A stretch of 64,000 nucleotides of DNA from Acidobacteriota bacterium (GCA_019242475.1 JAFAVK010000041.1:43794-107793), one strand, 5' to 3'; positions 51,456 to 63,989 are shown, counted from the stretch's first letter. Made by a program: numbers and translations. Notes: generated by a model from the letters alone, not told the origin.

Positions 51456-52673
51456 TCAACGCGCAGGGCTCGACTGGAAGAGCCGCAACACGCTGAGGGC
51501 GATCTTCGACTCCGGCGCGAGCAGGTTGTCGGGGGCGGTCACGGTCGGGCGCGTCTCGGTGTTGAAGGCGAGGAGGCTCGCCGTGCGGGTCGCGGGGCAC
51601 AGACTCATGTAAGCCTTGAACCCGTTCTGGTCGCCGTTGTGGCCGACGTAGCGGCGGCCCCCGATGTCGTCCACGAAGAAGGAGAGCCCGACCGCCGTCT
51701 CGGCGCGCATCCAGCCCTGGGTGAAGTCGTCCGCGGCGACGAGCTGCGGCCGCCACATCTCTTCCAGCGACGAGCGCTTCAGCACGCCGTCGTAGACGGC
51801 CTGCTTCGACGGGTCGCCCAGAAGGAAGTTGACGTACCTGACCATGTCGGGGAGCGGGGCGTTCAGGCCGCCGTTCGAGACCGTGACGCCGGTGTCGGCG
51901 TCGAAGCGCGCCTCAGTCCTCACGCCGCCGCGCACGTAGTAGCTGTGCGAGCGGTGTGGGAGGAGGTGGTAGGGGGTGGCGTCGAAGTAGCTGCGGTGCA
52001 TCTCCAGCGGCTTGAAGATGTTCTTGTCGATGTAGACCTCGTAGTCGTCGTGCGTCAGCGTCTCGATGATGCGCCCGAGGTAGATGACGCCGGGGTTCGA
52101 GTAGCTGAAGCGGCTGCCGGGCTTAAAGAGCACCTCGGTGTACGGCATCATGGCGACGAGCTGCGCCCAGCCCGGCGGCTCGAACGGCTGCCAGTCCTTC
52201 GAGTCGTCGCGCCAGACCCACGTCGGGTTGCGGAAGCCGGCGCTGTGGGTCATCAGGTGGCGGATCGTAATTTCCGACACGTCGCCGAAGGGGTCATGGG
52301 CGGCCCGCAACTCCGGCACGTACTTGACCACGGGGTCGTCGAGCTTGAGCAGCCCGCGGTCGCGGAGCTGCATGATGGCGATGCCGGTGAAGGTCTTGGT
52401 GATGGAGGCCCAGTGGTAGATCGTCTCCTCGTCCACGGGCACGCCGCGCCCGGCGTCGGCGAGGCCGTAGAACTCCCGCGCCACGACCCGGTTGTCGCGG
52501 ACGAGGTAGAAGCTGGAGCCGACGAACCCGCCCCTGCGCAGCTCGCTCAGGTAGTCGGCCCTGAACGCCTGATATGCGCGGTCGAAGTCTTCCCCGCGGC
52601 CCGAAGCGGGCAGCGCGAAGAGGGCCAACGAGGCGAGGGCGAGGACGTGCCGGCGGAGTAACTTGGCTTTCAT
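51456..52673 (-). CDS. Class C beta-lactamase-like serine hydrolase, secreted
   Basis: 405 residues. Signal peptide (LALASLALFALPASG). SxxK is SITK in WASITKTFTGIAIMQ, YxN is YSN in FSYSNPGVIYLG, and HNGDQNGF takes the KTG place. Members act as D-Ala-D-Ala peptidases, esterases or lactamases; the substrate cannot be told. Confidence 0.87.
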   Translation of the reverse strand: MKAKLLRRHVLALASLALFALPASGRGEDFDRAYQAFRADYLSELRRGGFVGSSFYLVRDNRVVAREFYGLADAGRGVPVDEETIYHWASITKTFTGIAIMQLRDRGLLKLDDPVVKYVPELRAAHDPFGDVSEITIRHLMTHSAGFRNPTWVWRDDSKDWQPFEPPGWAQLVAMMPYTEVLFKPGSRFSYSNPGVIYLGRIIETLTHDDYEVYIDKNIFKPLEMHRSYFDATPYHLLPHRSHSYYVRGGVRTEARFDADTGVTVSNGGLNAPLPDMVRYVNFLLGDPSKQAVYDGVLKRSSLEEMWRPQLVAADDFTQGWMRAETAVGLSFFVDDIGGRRYVGHNGDQNGFKAYMSLCPATRTASLLAFNTETRPTVTAPDNLLAPESKIALSVLRLFQSSPAR

Positions 52674-52713
52674 GGTCAGAGCTTTCTTCCCTCCGTGTGT
52701 TCAATGCCCCGGG

Positions 52714-53598
52714 TCAGACAGAGTAGTAGGCGGTGAAGAAGAGGGCGAAGCGATAGAGCTGGAGGATGTAGCCGACGGCCAGGACGAGCGCGACGCACTT
52801 GAGGAGCGTCAGCCGGCGGCCCTGGCCGTAGACGCGGCGCTGCGCGAAATAGAGGTATGCGCCGCAGGAGCCGAGAAAGACGACGGTGTAGATCGTTTCA
52901 AAGTCCACGCCGCGGACGGGCAGCCCGAGGCGCCGGGCCGCGACGAAGTAGGCGGAGGCGGCGGCGAAGAGTGCGAGCAGGAGCAGCAGGAAGAAGGAGT
53001 AGAAGTGCGTGGCGAAGACGAGGTGCTCGACGAAGTAGCGCCGGCCGCGCCAGTAGAGCGGCACCAGCGCCAGCGCCAGCATCGGCACCAACAGGATGAC
53101 GAGCGACTTCGCCTGGTTGTGGATGGTGGCGTCGAACTGCGCGCGGTACTCTTCGAGCGTGACCTGCTTCGCCGCGACGGCCGCGTCGACCATGCGCCGC
53201 GCCGCCTGCCGGTAGGGCATCCCCGTCAGGTGCACTTCGAGCGGCGTCGTCAGCGAGTTGAAGCCCGCCAGCGGCTGCGCGAAGAAGAAGATGACGTTGC
53301 AGAAGACGAAGAGTTGCAAAGGCTTCAGGTAGCGCTTGCGCCGCCCGGCGAGGTATTCGGACGTGAGCAGCCCCGGCCGGAAGAGGAGCGCGAAGAAGCT
53401 GCGCGGGACGGGCGATTCGAGGTTGGCGAAGACGTTGAGCGCCTCGGCGAGGAAGTGGCGGAGGGTGTAGTCTCCCGCCTCGACGCGCTTCTCGCCGCAA
53501 CGCGTGCAGAAGCGTTCGGTGATCGGCTCCCCGCACTCCGGACACGCCGCCGGCCCGCCGGCCGCCGCCGGCCTCTCTTCTGCGAGAACTGTCTCCAG
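52714..53598 (-). CDS. DUF3667 family zinc-ribbon membrane protein, start uncertain
   Basis: About 294 residues. An N-terminal zinc ribbon (CPECGEPITERFCTRCGEK) leads to TLRHFLAEALNVFANLESP and five or six membrane helices (AQPLAGF; VILLVPMLALALVPLYW; FFLLLLLALFAAASAYF). This is the DUF3667 pattern. No ATG, GTG or TTG lies upstream of the ribbon in frame; CTG at 53596-53598, 6 nt after GGAGG, is the best start. A TTG at 53319 would remove the ribbon. Confidence 0.72.
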   Translation of the reverse strand: METVLAEERPAAAGGPAACPECGEPITERFCTRCGEKRVEAGDYTLRHFLAEALNVFANLESPVPRSFFALLFRPGLLTSEYLAGRRKRYLKPLQLFVFCNVIFFFAQPLAGFNSLTTPLEVHLTGMPYRQAARRMVDAAVAAKQVTLEEYRAQFDATIHNQAKSLVILLVPMLALALVPLYWRGRRYFVEHLVFATHFYSFFLLLLLALFAAASAYFVAARRLGLPVRGVDFETIYTVVFLGSCGAYLYFAQRRVYGQGRRLTLLKCVALVLAVGYILQLYRFALFFTAYYSV

Positions 53599-53743
53599 GT
53601 CAAACCTCCGGGCGCGGGCTTCAGACCTCGGCTCGAACCGGCGGCATTGTAACGCGAAACCGCGCGCGCGGCCTCCCCGAGCGTACGGAGGGGCGGTGAA
53701 AAAAAGACTTGCGCGGGAGGCGGTTTCGGTATATAACGCGGGC

Positions 53744-53878
53744 CTCTCAGTGGCGGGGTTTGTGAGAAGCCTCAGCCACCTGCGTTGGCGGTTTGGGACG
53801 CCGAACGCTGCCTCACGAAATGCGAAGTTCGTGAGCGGTCAAAGGCGGTGCCGATTGGGACGGCACCGCCTTCTTTTT
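53744..53878 (+). ncRNA. Candidate small RNA upstream of acnA
   Basis: TTGCGC (53709-53714), 17 nt, TATAAC (53732-53737) form a promoter; the RNA would start near 53744 and end at a strong terminator (53842-53853 paired with 53861-53872, then CTTTTTG). Inside are GGCG-TTTGGGA-CGCC and CTCACGAA/TTCGTGAG hairpins. No ribosome site or plausible ORF. It ends about 155 bp before acnA, so it is a separate transcript. Not recognised as 6S, SRP or tmRNA. Confidence 0.6.
53842..53878 (+). terminator. Terminator of the candidate small RNA
   Basis: AAGGCGGTGCCG pairs with CGGCACCGCCTT around ATTGGGA, followed by CTTTTTG: a textbook intrinsic terminator on the plus strand. Confidence 0.88.
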
Positions 53879-54034
53879 GTGCCTGCGGAGGGGGCTTGCT
53901 TGACGATTGCGGGGGGCGAACTTAAACTGAAGGGTAATCTCTTGCAGTACAAATTCACCCGTCTCAAGCATCCCGGCGAAGGGAGAAGCGTGCGGGTGGA
54001 GTCCGCCGGGCCGAGCTTCTTTTGAGAGAGAATA

Positions 54035-56980
<2,946 letters not shown>

Positions 56981-57061
56981 CCGAAGGGTACGTAAATAAC
57001 GGAGCGAGCAAAGGAGCGTGGGCAAGTTACCCGCGCTCCTTTGCTGTAAGATAAAGCGACG

Positions 57062-58228
57062 ATGGGGACATTCATTTACACGACGGCGGGCTTCGTCCTG
57101 TTGGCGCTCATCATCTTCGACATCTACGCGACGGTGCTCCATTCGAGCGCGCGCTACGGCCCGGTCGGCGAGTCCTTGAACCGCTCGGTCTGGCGCGTGG
57201 CGCGCGCCGTCGCCTTCAGGCTGTCCCGTGCGAACCGGCACCGGCTCCTCAACATGGTCGGGCCGCTCCTGCTCCCTTTGCTCATCGCCGTCTACGTCGT
57301 CCTGCTCGTCTTCTCCTACGCGCTCGTCTACTACCCGCGCATCCCCGGCGGCTTTAACTTCGGCGTCGCGCACCCCGAGCCGAGCTGGGTGGACGCCGTC
57401 TACTTCAGCGGCGTCACTTTGACGAGCGTCGGCTACGGTGACGTGGTGCCGCGCATCGCGTCGCTGCGCTTCCTCGCACTCTTCGAGGCCGCGTCGGGGC
57501 TCGTCGTCATCTCGCTCGCCATCACCTACATGCTGACCGTCTACACGGCGCTCGAACGCAAGCGCGCCGTCGCCGTCTCGCTCTACCACCAGGCGGGCGA
57601 GGGCGCGGACGTGGCCGGCTTCATCGCGCACCACTTCGTCGAAGGGCGCTTCTACGGCCTGCGCGACGCGTTGCGCACCGTCACGCGCGACCTGCAAGGT
57701 CTGCTCGAGTCGCACATCGACCACCCCGTCATCCACTACTTCCACCCGGTCGAGGTCTACAAGGGCGCGCCGCGCGTGCTCTTCCTCCTGCTCGAGACCT
57801 GCGCCGTCATCCGCTCGACGCTCGACCGCGAGCAGAACAAAGACCTGCGCAACTACCCGGAGGTGCGCACGCTCGACGCGGTCGTGCGCCACGTCCTCAA
57901 CGCGTTCGTCGATTCGCTCGACCTCGAACGGCGCGAGCAGCCGCGGCAGCCGACCGAGGAGGAGGCGCGCGAGACCAACGAGCGCTGGCGCCGCCGCTAC
58001 GAACAGACGCTCGAACGCCTCCGCGAGTCCGACATCCCCGTCCGCAGCGACACCGAGCAGGGCTGGGAGGAGTACCGCGCGCAGCGCGAGGAGTGGGAGT
58101 CGAAGCTGCGCCGCCTCGCCCTCCACCTCGGCTACGACTGGGACGAGGTGACCGGCGACCGCGACCTCGAATACGCCGCAAACGAGGAGAAGGAGGAACC
58201 GCGAGAAGAAGTGATGAGTGATGAGTGA
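57062..58228 (+). CDS. Two-TM potassium channel-like protein
   Basis: 388 residues. N-terminal helix (about 6-24), then helices near 75-98 and 135-160 flanking the pore loop with filter TSVGYGD, as in K+ channels. The C-terminal half is a cytosolic helical domain rich in charged residues, no RCK motif seen. The last residues (EVMSDE) and the stop come from a heptad repeat. Confidence 0.85.
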   Translation: MGTFIYTTAGFVLLALIIFDIYATVLHSSARYGPVGESLNRSVWRVARAVAFRLSRANRHRLLNMVGPLLLPLLIAVYVVLLVFSYALVYYPRIPGGFNFGVAHPEPSWVDAVYFSGVTLTSVGYGDVVPRIASLRFLALFEAASGLVVISLAITYMLTVYTALERKRAVAVSLYHQAGEGADVAGFIAHHFVEGRFYGLRDALRTVTRDLQGLLESHIDHPVIHYFHPVEVYKGAPRVLFLLLETCAVIRSTLDREQNKDLRNYPEVRTLDAVVRHVLNAFVDSLDLERREQPRQPTEEEARETNERWRRRYEQTLERLRESDIPVRSDTEQGWEEYRAQREEWESKLRRLALHLGYDWDEVTGDRDLEYAANEEKEEPREEVMSDE

Positions 58229-58275
58229 TGAGTGATGAATTAAAAGCCGGCTGTCTTCATTCATCACTCATCACT
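58210..58275. repeat. Heptad inverted repeat (GTGATGA words), second copy
   Basis: GTGATGA three times on the left; TTCATCACTCATCACT on the right. The channel gene stop is inside the left arm. Same word as 24498. Confidence 0.88.
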
Positions 58276-58389
58276 GCCTTTGGACTCGCGGCGGCGGCGG
58301 GTGTAAAGTAGGCGCACGCTTAAGCCGGAACACATTCCAACAGACCGAGACGCACACCGAGACTTCATCCGGAAGGGAAGAGAAACACC

Positions 58390-59895
58390 ATGTCATCAGC
58401 GAAGTCCGCATCCGAGACGCCCCGCAAGTATCAACTCTTCATCGACGGCCAGTGGGTTGACGCCGAGTCGGGCAAGACCTTCACGACGCCGAACCCCGCG
58501 ACCGGCGCCACCCTCGCCGAGGTCGCCGAGGGCGACAAGGCCGACATCGACAAGGCCGTCGAGGCCGCCCGCCGCGCCTTCGAAGGCCCCTGGTCGAAGG
58601 TCTCCGCCCGCGACCGCGGCAAGCTGCTCTACAAGCTCTCGCAGCTCATCGACGCCAAGTCGAAGGAGCTGGCCGCCATCGAGACCTCCGACAACGGCAA
58701 GCCCATCAAGGAGACCTCCTACGTAGACCTGCCCCAGGTCGTCGAGAACTTCGAATACTTCGCCGGCTGGGCGACGAAGATCGAGGGCGAGACCATCCCC
58801 GTGCCGGGGCAGATGTTCAACTACACCCTGCGCGAGCCGGTCGGCGTCTGCGGCCAGATCATCCCCTGGAACTTCCCGCTCCTGATGGCCGCCTGGAAAC
58901 TCGCGCCCGCGCTCGCCGCCGGCAACACCATCGTCTTGAAGCCCGCCGAGCAGACGCCCGTCGGCGCGATGGAGTTGGCCGCACTGATTCAGGAAGCGGG
59001 CTTCCCCGACGGCGTCGTCAACGTCGTGCCCGGCTACGGCGAGACGGCCGGCGCCGCGCTCGCCTCGCACAAGGACATCGACAAGCTCGCCTTCACCGGC
59101 TCGACGGAAGTCGGCAAGCTCGTCGCCAAGTCCGCGGCCGACAACCTGACCAAAGTCTCGCTCGAACTCGGCGGCAAGGCGCCGAACATCGTCTTCGCCG
59201 ACGCCGATTTAGAGCAGGCGGTCAACGGCGCGATGATGGGCATCTTCTTCAACCAGGGCCAGGTCTGCTGCGCCGGCTCGCGCCTCTTCCTCGACGCGCG
59301 CGTCAAGGACGAGTTCCTCGACCGCTTCAAGGAGAAGTCGGCGCGCGTGCGTGTAGGCGACCCGATGGACAAGAACACGCAGATGGGGCCGCAGGTGTCG
59401 GAGGAGCAGCTCAACCGCATCAAGGGTTACGTGGACATCGCGAAGGGGGAGGGCGCGCAGGTCTTGACGGGCGGCTGCCCGCCGCAGCTCGAAGGCGACT
59501 TCCAGAAGGGCTACTTCTTCCAGCCGACCATCTTCGGCGACGTGCAGAACTCGATGCGCGTGGCGCAGGAGGAGATTTTCGGCCCCGTGGTCTCCGTCAT
59601 CACCTTCGAGAACGAGGACGACCTGATTAAGCAGGCCAACGAGGTCGCCTACGGCCTCTCGGCCGGCATCTGGACGAAGGACATCACGCGCGCCCACCGC
59701 TTCGCCAAGGCCGTGCACGCGGGCGTCGTCTGGATCAACACCTACAACATGTTCAATGCGGCCTCGCCCTTCGGCGGCTACAAGCAGTCCGGCTACGGCC
59801 GCGAGATGGGCAAGCACGCCCTTGAGATGTACACCCAGGTCAAGAGCGTCTGGGTCGATCTCTCCGGCAAGCCCATCGGCTGGTTCGGGAACTAG
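58390..59895 (+). CDS. NAD(P)-dependent aldehyde dehydrogenase
   Basis: 501 residues. PWNFPLLMAAWKLAPALAAG, the general base Glu in VSLELGGKAPNIVF and nucleophile Cys in FNQGQVCCAGSRLF are all present; FGPVVSVITFENEDD and SPFGGYKQSGYGREMG complete the family. Closest in look to retinal/betaine-type class 1/2 ALDHs. Substrate unknown. Confidence 0.94.
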   Translation: MSSAKSASETPRKYQLFIDGQWVDAESGKTFTTPNPATGATLAEVAEGDKADIDKAVEAARRAFEGPWSKVSARDRGKLLYKLSQLIDAKSKELAAIETSDNGKPIKETSYVDLPQVVENFEYFAGWATKIEGETIPVPGQMFNYTLREPVGVCGQIIPWNFPLLMAAWKLAPALAAGNTIVLKPAEQTPVGAMELAALIQEAGFPDGVVNVVPGYGETAGAALASHKDIDKLAFTGSTEVGKLVAKSAADNLTKVSLELGGKAPNIVFADADLEQAVNGAMMGIFFNQGQVCCAGSRLFLDARVKDEFLDRFKEKSARVRVGDPMDKNTQMGPQVSEEQLNRIKGYVDIAKGEGAQVLTGGCPPQLEGDFQKGYFFQPTIFGDVQNSMRVAQEEIFGPVVSVITFENEDDLIKQANEVAYGLSAGIWTKDITRAHRFAKAVHAGVVWINTYNMFNAASPFGGYKQSGYGREMGKHALEMYTQVKSVWVDLSGKPIGWFGN

Positions 59896-59906
59896 GCCCT
59901 TCGGGA

Positions 59907-59990
59907 AGGCAACAGTAAAAAGGCAAAAGTGAAGACAGGAGGCACGAGCTTCCTCTTCACTTTTGCCTTTTGCCTTTTTACTGTTGCCTT
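59907..59990. repeat. Heptad inverted repeat (GGCAAAA words), second copy
   Basis: AAGGCAACAGTAAAAAGGCA then AAAGTGAAGA on the left; TTTTGCCTTTTGCC and CTGTTGCCTT on the right. Same word as 31757. It lies between convergent genes. Confidence 0.87.
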
Positions 59991-60489
59991 ACTGATGTGC
60001 GGCCTCGTAGACGAGCGCGCGCTTGTGCCGGCCGCGCCCGACGGCGTAGCCGATGAGCGCGCCCGCCCCGCCGCCGAGCACGGTCAGGCCCGCGGTCGCG
60101 ACGTGGTCAATCTTGTCGAAGCCGTCGTCGGACGCGCTGCTCGCCGCCAGACCGATGGCGGCGCCCGCGCCGGCCCCAACCGCCAGCCCGATTAGCGCCG
60201 CCTTCTTCGCCGAGCCGCCTCCGACCCTGTAGACCCTTAAGACATCTGCGGCCTTCAATTCGGTCGCTTTGCCGCCGACCGTCAGAGACAGCCCATCGTC
60301 TGACACGCCCGTCAGCCTGCCCTCGACCGTCTTCCCCGACTTCAGCTTCACGGACAGCTTGCTCCCCGAGGCGACGGCCTTGAGCGCCGACCAGTCGCCG
60401 CTCGCGGTCTGCCCCGACGCGACCGGCGACATCAGCAGAGACGCGATGAGGACGAGGCCGAACATCAACCTTCTGCTTCCCACGAACAT
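59989..60489 (-). CDS. Secreted glycine-zipper hypothetical protein
   Basis: 166 residues. Signal peptide (LMFGLVLIASLLMSPVASGQ). About 35-90 resemble a small SH3-like/Sm-like barrel (SKLSVKLKSGKTVEGRLTGV; DDGLSLTVGGK), a pattern also found in acidobacterial surface proteins. About 95-155 form two Gly-rich zippers (ALIGLAVGAGAGAAIGLAA; GGGAGALIGYAVG). Role unknown. Confidence 0.7.
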   Translation of the reverse strand: MFVGSRRLMFGLVLIASLLMSPVASGQTASGDWSALKAVASGSKLSVKLKSGKTVEGRLTGVSDDGLSLTVGGKATELKAADVLRVYRVGGGSAKKAALIGLAVGAGAGAAIGLAASSASDDGFDKIDHVATAGLTVLGGGAGALIGYAVGRGRHKRALVYEAAHQ

Positions 60490-60631
60490 AGACGGCTCCT
60501 CCCGTGCGGGCGCTCCCGCCCGCGTCGTTACGACTCCGCCCCTCGCTCGACCACGCGATTGTTTGTTGGGGGAATGGCTGCCGCATCATACGCCCATTCG
60601 GGCAGTCACACTAAAAAAGTTCGCGCGGCTC

Positions 60632-61159
60632 TCACCCCGGAGGCTGCTCGCCGGACGGCGGGCCGACGGGCAGAACCTCCACCTCGCCGCACACCTGAAG
60701 GGGCTCGCGCAGGACGAGCCCGCGCCTCTGGCCGGGGGCGGTAATCCTCACCCGCGGGTAGGTGGGACACGGCTTGCCGACACGCCCGGCGCCGCCCGCG
60801 TTGTAAGAGACGGAGAACGTCGCCGCCTTCCCCGGCTCAATCGACACCACCTCCGGATGCTGTTCCGCGGCGGCCCGCCCGCGCCGGACGACCCGCCCTG
60901 AAGCATTCAACAACTCGAAACCCGGGAAGCCCCTCAGCGTGCACGGCGCACGCGAGGTGTTGGTGAGGGCGTAATCGGTGATGCGCGCGCCGCCCATGGC
61001 GGCGTCTTCGTCGGCCTTACGCGCCGAGAGTTGGCCGTCACGGCAAGGGGCCGGGCCTCTGCCCTGCGCCGCAGCGTCGTGGAAGCACAGGATTAACAAC
61101 GCGGCGCATGCGACGAGCAGGCGGGGAAAATTCTGTTTGCAAACGGGGGCTTGCATCAA
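60632..61159 (-). CDS. Secreted DUF4232 family protein
   Basis: 175 residues. Signal peptide (LLVACAALLILCFHDAAAQ). ITDYALTNTSRAPCTLRGFPGFELL and FSVSYNAGG are the DUF4232 beta pattern with paired Cys. Common in actinobacterial and acidobacterial secretomes; function unknown. Confidence 0.82.
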   Translation of the reverse strand: MMQAPVCKQNFPRLLVACAALLILCFHDAAAQGRGPAPCRDGQLSARKADEDAAMGGARITDYALTNTSRAPCTLRGFPGFELLNASGRVVRRGRAAAEQHPEVVSIEPGKAATFSVSYNAGGAGRVGKPCPTYPRVRITAPGQRRGLVLREPLQVCGEVEVLPVGPPSGEQPPG

Positions 61160-61193
61160 GGGACTGGCTCCTTTCGACGGTCTATCCTGCGCG

Positions 61194-62306
61194 TTACGCC
61201 CCGGGCTTCGGCAGCAGCGGCTCGCAGTTGAGCGTCTGCGGGCCGGCCTCGGTGCAGACGGCGTACCGGGCGCCCTCGTACATGGTGACGCCGGCGTGCT
61301 CGCCGCGCGCGTTGAGGACGTAGAAGTTGATTCCGAAGTCCGGGTTGCCGTCCTTGTTGAGCAGGCGCTTCTCGACCGTGTTGGCCTTGATGCGGCGGAG
61401 CGCCTCCATCCCGGCGTCCTTCGGGCTCTTGCCGCGCCGCATCTCCTCGACGATGAGGAAGGAGCAGAGGTTATAAAGATTCGCCTCGCCCCTGCCCGTC
61501 GAGCCGGCCGCGCCGACCGCGCCGTCCACGTAGAGCCCCGCGCCGAGGATGGGCGAGTCGCCCACGCGCCCCGGTATCTTCCAGGAGAGCCCCGAGGTCG
61601 TCGTCACGCCGCAGACCTCGCCCTTCGCGTTGACGCCGTCGCAGTTGATCGTGCCGTAGAAATGCTCCTCGCGGATGAGCCCTTCCTTCACCATTTTCAA
61701 AGTCTCGCGCCGCCAGACCGCCGCGCGCTTCTCTGGGTCGAGGTAGTGCGAGGGGTCTGTCCGCCGCTTCCATTCGAGCCAGAGCTTGCGCGAGTGCTCG
61801 GTGTTCAGGTCGTCCTCGATCTTAAAGCCCATGCCGCGCGCGAACTGTTGCGCGCCGAGGCCGACGAGCAGGTGATGGTCGGTCGTCTCCATCACGGCCT
61901 TCGCCACGAGCGACGGCGTGCGCACGCCTTCGAGCGCGGCGACCGCCCCGGCGCGCCGCTTCGGCCCGTGCATGCAGGAGGAGTCGAGCTGCACGACGCC
62001 GTCGGCGTTCGGCAGGCCGCCGTAGCCGACGCTGTCCTCCGTCGGGTCAAGCTCGACGATGTTGACGCCCGCGAGCAAGGCGTCGAGCACGTCCGCGCCC
62101 GAGGTCATCAGGCGGAAGGCGCGCTGGACGCACGTCTCTTCGCCGCCGTTCTTGAACTGGTTGCCGTTGGCCGACGAGACAACCGCGGGCCGCACGCTTT
62201 GAATGATGACGGCCGGTGCGCCCGCGCTCAGGGTTTTCGCAGAGGCCGCGGCCACACCCGCCGCCGCGCCCGCGCGTAGGAAATCACGCCTTCTCATCTT
62301 TTTCAT
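61194..62306 (-). CDS. Glycosylasparaginase (Ntn hydrolase), Tat-exported
   Basis: 370 residues. Tat-like signal MRRRDFLRAGAAAGVAAASA. The self-processing site is G218-T219 in HFYGTINCDG; downstream CGVTTTSGLSWKIPGRVGDS and GAAGSTGRGEAN are typical of aspartylglucosaminidase, which cleaves GlcNAc-Asn. It is a different subfamily from the asparaginase at 27062. Confidence 0.9.
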   Translation of the reverse strand: MKKMRRRDFLRAGAAAGVAAASAKTLSAGAPAVIIQSVRPAVVSSANGNQFKNGGEETCVQRAFRLMTSGADVLDALLAGVNIVELDPTEDSVGYGGLPNADGVVQLDSSCMHGPKRRAGAVAALEGVRTPSLVAKAVMETTDHHLLVGLGAQQFARGMGFKIEDDLNTEHSRKLWLEWKRRTDPSHYLDPEKRAAVWRRETLKMVKEGLIREEHFYGTINCDGVNAKGEVCGVTTTSGLSWKIPGRVGDSPILGAGLYVDGAVGAAGSTGRGEANLYNLCSFLIVEEMRRGKSPKDAGMEALRRIKANTVEKRLLNKDGNPDFGINFYVLNARGEHAGVTMYEGARYAVCTEAGPQTLNCEPLLPKPGA

Positions 62307-62357
62307 CGGTTCGCTCCGGGTCTGAAAGGTTGATACAGAGCCGTCTGAAGCGGGGCT

Positions 62358-63989
62358 TTATTCCTCCCGCAGCTTCAAAGTCTTGAGCACCCACTCGTCC
62401 GGGTCGAGGGCGACGGCCTGCGGCTTGGCCTTGAGTTTAAAATCAAAAGTCTGCTCGCGCGCTCCGTCCTCGACGACTTCGCGCCGCGTGTCTTCGCCGT
62501 TCTTGAATTCAACGTCGAGCGGCATGCGGAAGAGAGTGCCCGCCTGCGTCTGCCTGACTTTGAGGGTCAGGCGCTTCGAAGGCTCGTCCCAATGCCAGGC
62601 GGCGTCGTAGGCGGGGAAGCCGGGCTCGTAAATCCACTCGCGGAAGAACCAGTCGAGCGGCCGCCCCGCGTGCAATTCCATCACGCGCCGGAAGTCTTCG
62701 GTCAGGGCGTTGCCGTCGCGGTAGGTGCGGTAGTAGTCGCGCACGCCCTCGAAGAACTTCTCGTCGCCGACGACGCGGCGGAGCATGTGCAAAACCCACG
62801 CGCCCTTCTGGTAGTTGTTCCGGTTGAGCAGCTTGAAGAGGTCTTTAACCTGCGGGTCGTAGACGGGGCGCGCGACCGCGTCCGCGCTCTCCATGTAGCG
62901 CCTTTTGTTTTCGAGCATCATTTGCACGAACCGGTCGCGGCCGTCGGCGCGCTCGTAGAAGAGCGCGGCGAAGTAGGTGGCGAAGCCCTCGCTCAGCCAG
63001 AGGTGGTGCCAGTCCGATTCGGTCACGGAGTCGCCGAACCACTGGTGCGCGATCTCATGCGCGACGGTGCCTTCGAGGTGCCCCGAGCCGTCGTAGGCGC
63101 CCTCGTCGAAGAAGATGTTCGAAGAGTTCTCCATCCCGCCGAAGCGCGTCGAAGACTCGACGAGCGCGAGCTTTTCGTAAGGGTACGGGCCGACAAGGCT
63201 CGTGTAAAAGTCGAGGATGCGGAGCGCGCGGCCGTGGTCTCTGAGCCCTTTGTCGCGGTCTTTCGGGTAGAGGTAGTGCCAGAGGTTCGTGCCGCCCGCC
63301 GCGCCCGCGTTGACGACCGCGAACTCGGTCGCGCCGAAGACCATGCAGTAGACGGGGACGGGCACCGACTCGCGCCAGTGCGTGAGGCGCGTGCCGTCCT
63401 GCCGGCTCGCCGTCTCGACCAGCTCGCCGTTGGCGACCACGTCGTAGCGCGCGGGCGCGCTGATGAAGAACTCGACCTTCGCCTTGTCCGAAGGGTGGTC
63501 TACGGAAGGGAACCAGTGGCGCGCGCGGTCGGGCCAGTTGTCTGCGAAGACCGTGCGGTCGCCGAACTTGTTCCGCTTGAAGAAGAGGCCGTCCGCCGGC
63601 GCGCCGTGGTATCTCACCGAGACGTTGAAGAGGTCGCCGGGCTTGTACGTCTCTTCGAGAACGACGCGGAGGCGCCCGCCGTCCCTCGTGAACTTCGCGG
63701 CGTGGCCCTGCTCGCTCACGCCATCGACCGTGAGTTCGGGGAAGTCGAGCGCGACCTCGCGGACGTTGTCGGCCCTGACCGCGAAGACGATCTCGGTCTC
63801 GGCGCTGATCTCGTCCCCGGTGTCGCCGATGCTCAGGCGGATGCGGTACTGCTGCGCGTCGAGCCCGGGCTGGCGCGGGTAGTCGTCGCGCGCCGCGGCG
63901 TGCGCGAAGAGGCAGAGGAGCAGCGGCAGGACTCTGAAAACTTTGAACCTGGAGCCTTGAACTTTGAACTTTCTGAGTTTGATTTTCAT
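62358..63989 (-). CDS. M1-family metallopeptidase, secreted
   Basis: 543 residues. Signal near 16-36 (FRVLPLLLCLFAHAAA). The zinc motif is HEIAH-x18-E (VAHEIAHQWFGDSVTESDWHH then LSEGFATYF), with GGMENSSN as exopeptidase loop in place of GAMEN. Shorter than the usual 600-900; it lacks the C-terminal HEAT-like domain. The first residues (KFKVQGSRFKVF) are the translation of a heptad repeat, so the true start may be later. Confidence 0.9.
   Translation of the reverse strand: MKIKLRKFKVQGSRFKVFRVLPLLLCLFAHAAARDDYPRQPGLDAQQYRIRLSIGDTGDEISAETEIVFAVRADNVREVALDFPELTVDGVSEQGHAAKFTRDGGRLRVVLEETYKPGDLFNVSVRYHGAPADGLFFKRNKFGDRTVFADNWPDRARHWFPSVDHPSDKAKVEFFISAPARYDVVANGELVETASRQDGTRLTHWRESVPVPVYCMVFGATEFAVVNAGAAGGTNLWHYLYPKDRDKGLRDHGRALRILDFYTSLVGPYPYEKLALVESSTRFGGMENSSNIFFDEGAYDGSGHLEGTVAHEIAHQWFGDSVTESDWHHLWLSEGFATYFAALFYERADGRDRFVQMMLENKRRYMESADAVARPVYDPQVKDLFKLLNRNNYQKGAWVLHMLRRVVGDEKFFEGVRDYYRTYRDGNALTEDFRRVMELHAGRPLDWFFREWIYEPGFPAYDAAWHWDEPSKRLTLKVRQTQAGTLFRMPLDVEFKNGEDTRREVVEDGAREQTFDFKLKAKPQAVALDPDEWVLKTLKLREE
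63934..63978. repeat. Heptad repeat (AAAGTTC/AGGTTCA words) at the start of the M1 peptidase gene
   Basis: On the minus strand AAAGTTCA, AAGTTCA, AGGCTCC, AGGTTCA, AAGTTTT words run through the first codons. One-sided; overlaps coding sequence. Confidence 0.65.
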
